Below are positions 6,195 through 10,141 of a stretch of 10,141 nucleotides of DNA, piece after piece. Position numbers and translations under genes: made by a program. The stretch covers positions 1 to 10,141 of the forward strand of contig CAMPGL010000073.1 in assembly GCA_946885435.1 (NCBI GenBank), read 5' to 3'. The first letter of the stretch is position 1; each line of letters begins with the position of its first letter. This stretch comes from an uncultured Brevundimonas sp. Its GTDB lineage: Bacteria; Pseudomonadota; Alphaproteobacteria; Caulobacterales; Caulobacteraceae. The notes beneath the pieces are model-generated. The model made no database searches and was not told the DNA's origin. It worked only from the letters and a program-made list of their open reading frames with translations.

Positions 6195-6221
6195 CTACGA
6201 ACTCGAAGCCCTCTGACAATG

Positions 6222-6239
6222 GGGCCCGCGGGCCCGCGG
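6222..6239. repeat. Two overlapping 14-bp perfect palindromes between divergent genes
   Basis: GGGCCCGCGGGCCC (6222-6235) and CCGCGGGCCCGCGG (6226-6239) are both perfect palindromes, built from a GGGCCCGC unit that recurs at 8-bp spacing. They lie between the divergent ABC-F/small-ORF and EAL genes, where an operator or a stable leader hairpin could sit. There is no T-tract, so a terminator is unlikely. I found no convincing -35/-10 pair in the rest of this intergenic stretch (6179-6291). Confidence 0.5.
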
Positions 6240-6291
6240 CGCAAGACCGGCGCGTAAGGCGGCGTTAGCCACGACCCTGGACGGATTTTTC

Positions 6292-7872
6292 ATGGCTGCC
6301 TGCTACGCCCGCGCCATGCCGAACCGGTATCGCTTCCTGAGCTTGGCGTTCGTCGCGTCCGACCTGCTCCTCGAGGTCGACGAGTCTCGCACAATCTCCT
6401 TCGCCGCAGGCGCCACCGCCCTCCCAGGAGCGGAGGCCGCTGGGACTTATGAGCGTCGGCGGCTCGACGACATCCTCTGTCGGGCGTCGCTTCACGCGTT
6501 CCGTCGCGCCGTGACCGACCTTGCGCCCGGTCGCCGAATTGGCCCGCTGGACGTTCTGGTCCGCTGCGACGACGGCAGGGTCCGCAAGGCGGCGCTTCGC
6601 GGCTTCAGCGCTCCCCAGCTGGCGCCGGCCTTGTCGCTGGGCCTGAGCTGGGAGGGCGCCCCATTCGTTCTCGCCGCGGCCCCCCTGGCGACGACCGACG
6701 CGTTTCTGGAACAGGCGCCCGCCTCGATGGCCCAGTCGGGCGAACCGATGTCGGTCGCTTTCGTGGAAGTGCCAGGCCTGTCCCATCCACCCGCCTCGCA
6801 GGTGATGGACGTCGTCGCGGCGACCCTGCAGGAGGCCTCGCTGGATGGGCGGTCCGCCGCCAGGCTCTCGGACGAACGGTTCGCGGTCCTGAGAGCTCAG
6901 GACGACGAGCGCGACCTGGCCAGCCTCCTCCGCGAGGCGTGCGCCGTTGAAAACGTCGAGATCGACCCGGTGGTCGAGGTGGGCGGCCTGGGCGCCGATC
7001 CGCGTGCGGCCCTGCGAGCCCTTCGCTTCGCCATCGACGCCTGCATCACCGACGGCCCGGTTGAATCCGCCAGGACCTTCTCGTCCCGCCTGGCCGAAAC
7101 CCTGAAGTCCGCCGCCGACTTCAGGCGGACGGCCCGTGACCAGGCCTTCGAGATCCACTTCCAGCCGATCGTGAGCCTGTCTTCGGGGGCCGTGCACCAT
7201 CATGAAGTCCTCGCGCGCTTTCCTGCGGGTGACACGGGCGAGCTCATCCGCATGGCGGAAGAGCTGGACCTTATCCGCGCCTTCGACCTCGCCGTCCTGG
7301 AGAAGTCGCTGCGCGCCCTTCGGCAACCCGGCGCCGGCCTGGCCAAGCTCGCGGTCAATGTCTCGGGGGCTTCTCTGACAGACGACGCCTTCGTCTCGAC
7401 CCTCCTGCGGCGGACGTCGGCTGAGCCGGGCGACCGTCGACGACTTATGGTCGAGGTGACGGAAACCGCCGCCCTCGAGGATCTGGCCGCCGCCCGCAGC
7501 CGGCTCGAGCGCCTAAGGAGCGCGGGCGTGAAGGTGTGCATAGACGATTTCGGAGCCGGCGCTGCCTCGTTCGAGTACCTGCGGTCCCTGCCCGTCGACA
7601 TGGTCAAGCTGGACGGCTGCCTGACGCGCTCCATCCTGGTCGACGAGAGGTCCCGCACCATGGTGGGGCATGTCGTCGAACTGTGCCGCACCCTTGGCGT
7701 GCGCACCGTGGCTGAACAGGTGGAAACCCAGGAGGTCGCCGAGGCCCTGAGAACGCTGGGCGTGGACATGGCGCAGGGCTGGAGGTTCGGACGGGCCGCG
7801 CCAGAGCTCATCACCCGCCTGCCTGACGCCGGCGCCCCACGCCGCAAGGGCGCGGTGGCCGCCTGGGCCTGA
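6292..7872 (+). CDS. PAS-like / degenerate GGDEF / EAL protein, probable c-di-GMP phosphodiesterase
   Basis: A 526-residue, apparently soluble signalling protein. Residues about 12-105 look PAS-like (LAFVASDLLLEVDESRTISF). Residues about 150-270 fit a GGDEF fold in which the motif has decayed to RLSDERFAVL (191-200), so no cyclase activity is expected. Residues about 283-510 are an EAL domain: EVL with Glu305, Asn356 (AVNVSG), Glu388 (EVTE), Asp418 and Asp419 (DDFGAG), Lys439, Glu475 (VAEQVE) and Gln495 (AQGW). These are the metal-binding and catalytic residues, so hydrolysis of c-di-GMP to pGpG is plausible. The Ala in EAL is replaced by Val, which many active members tolerate. The ATG at 6292 has GGACGG about 7 nt upstream; the ATG at 6316 (MPNRYRF) is a possible alternative with no ribosome site. 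The neighbouring flagellar genes make a motility role attractive, but this is inference. Confidence 0.9.
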   Translation: MAACYARAMPNRYRFLSLAFVASDLLLEVDESRTISFAAGATALPGAEAAGTYERRRLDDILCRASLHAFRRAVTDLAPGRRIGPLDVLVRCDDGRVRKAALRGFSAPQLAPALSLGLSWEGAPFVLAAAPLATTDAFLEQAPASMAQSGEPMSVAFVEVPGLSHPPASQVMDVVAATLQEASLDGRSAARLSDERFAVLRAQDDERDLASLLREACAVENVEIDPVVEVGGLGADPRAALRALRFAIDACITDGPVESARTFSSRLAETLKSAADFRRTARDQAFEIHFQPIVSLSSGAVHHHEVLARFPAGDTGELIRMAEELDLIRAFDLAVLEKSLRALRQPGAGLAKLAVNVSGASLTDDAFVSTLLRRTSAEPGDRRRLMVEVTETAALEDLAAARSRLERLRSAGVKVCIDDFGAGAASFEYLRSLPVDMVKLDGCLTRSILVDERSRTMVGHVVELCRTLGVRTVAEQVETQEVAEALRTLGVDMAQGWRFGRAAPELITRLPDAGAPRRKGAVAAWA

Positions 7873-7873
7873 T

Positions 7874-7888
7874 GTTCCCATATTGTTC
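7874..7888 (+). promoter_or_regulatory. SOS box (LexA operator) of uvrA
   Basis: GTTC-CCATATT-GTTC is a perfect match to the alphaproteobacterial LexA operator GTTC-N7-GTTC. It begins 1 nt after the EAL stop codon and lies 80 nt before the uvrA ATG. LexA control of uvrA is well established. A core promoter should overlap or lie just downstream; I could only see a weak TTGCTG (7889-7894) and no clear -10 at proper spacing. Confidence 0.88.
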
Positions 7889-7968
7889 TTGCTGAAATCC
7901 GCGAATTGATGCCCATATGACGGCGTTGCGCCGGAGCCTTTGCGGCCCGGTTTGAGTTTCCGGATTCC

Positions 7969-10141
<2,173 letters not shown>

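Noticed and set aside
6265..7326. 353-codon open frame on the minus strand
   Set aside because: Antisense to the PAS/GGDEF/EAL gene; low-complexity Gly/Arg-rich translation with no recognisable domain.

Overview
The window is GC-rich DNA with a strong G/C bias at third codon positions. It almost certainly comes from an alphaproteobacterium of the Caulobacterales (Caulobacter/Brevundimonas/Phenylobacterium type). The clearest evidence is the flagellar block: fliX divergent from flgI, then a FlgJ N-domain-only protein (CheL) and FlbY, an arrangement known from Caulobacter. The alphaproteobacterial single-cysteine DksA and the GTTC-N7-GTTC SOS box before uvrA agree with this. Which genus it is cannot be settled from this sequence alone.

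Layout. (1) Positions 1-1912, minus strand: dksA, a secreted alpha/beta-hydrolase (TTG start 2 nt after the dksA stop) and the N-terminal part of gltX form a likely operon. A candidate housekeeping promoter lies at 1955-1983. (2) Positions 2047-4511: fliX (minus) diverges from flgI-cheL-flbY (plus). The 178-bp region between fliX and flgI holds a near-consensus sigma-54 promoter for flgI. About 100 bp upstream of its predicted start is a 13-bp inverted repeat that contains a GANTC (CcrM-type) site, plus TTAAC half-sites of CtrA type. (3) Positions 4489-6120, minus: an ABC-F ATPase gene whose 3' end overlaps the end of flbY by 23 bp. Its start lies inside a 45-codon membrane-peptide ORF (6041-6178) that has a much better Shine-Dalgarno sequence. 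(4) Positions 6292-7872, plus: a PAS-like / degenerate GGDEF / EAL protein whose EAL catalytic residues are all present. (5) Positions 7969-10141, plus: uvrA, cut by the window edge, preceded by a perfect alphaproteobacterial SOS box that starts 1 nt after the EAL stop codon.

How the genes work together. In Caulobacter, FliX links completion of the early (class II) flagellar basal body to FlbD-dependent, sigma-54-driven transcription of later genes such as flgI (P-ring). The shared regulatory region here fits that logic. The rest is housekeeping: the stringent-response cofactor DksA, tRNA-Glu charging, nucleotide excision repair under LexA, translation-associated ABC-F and c-di-GMP turnover. 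I see no mobile element, CRISPR array, rRNA or tRNA. I do not see an undescribed multi-gene system. The points most worth following are the small ORF over the ABC-F start and the palindromic control regions at 2511-2523 and 6222-6239.
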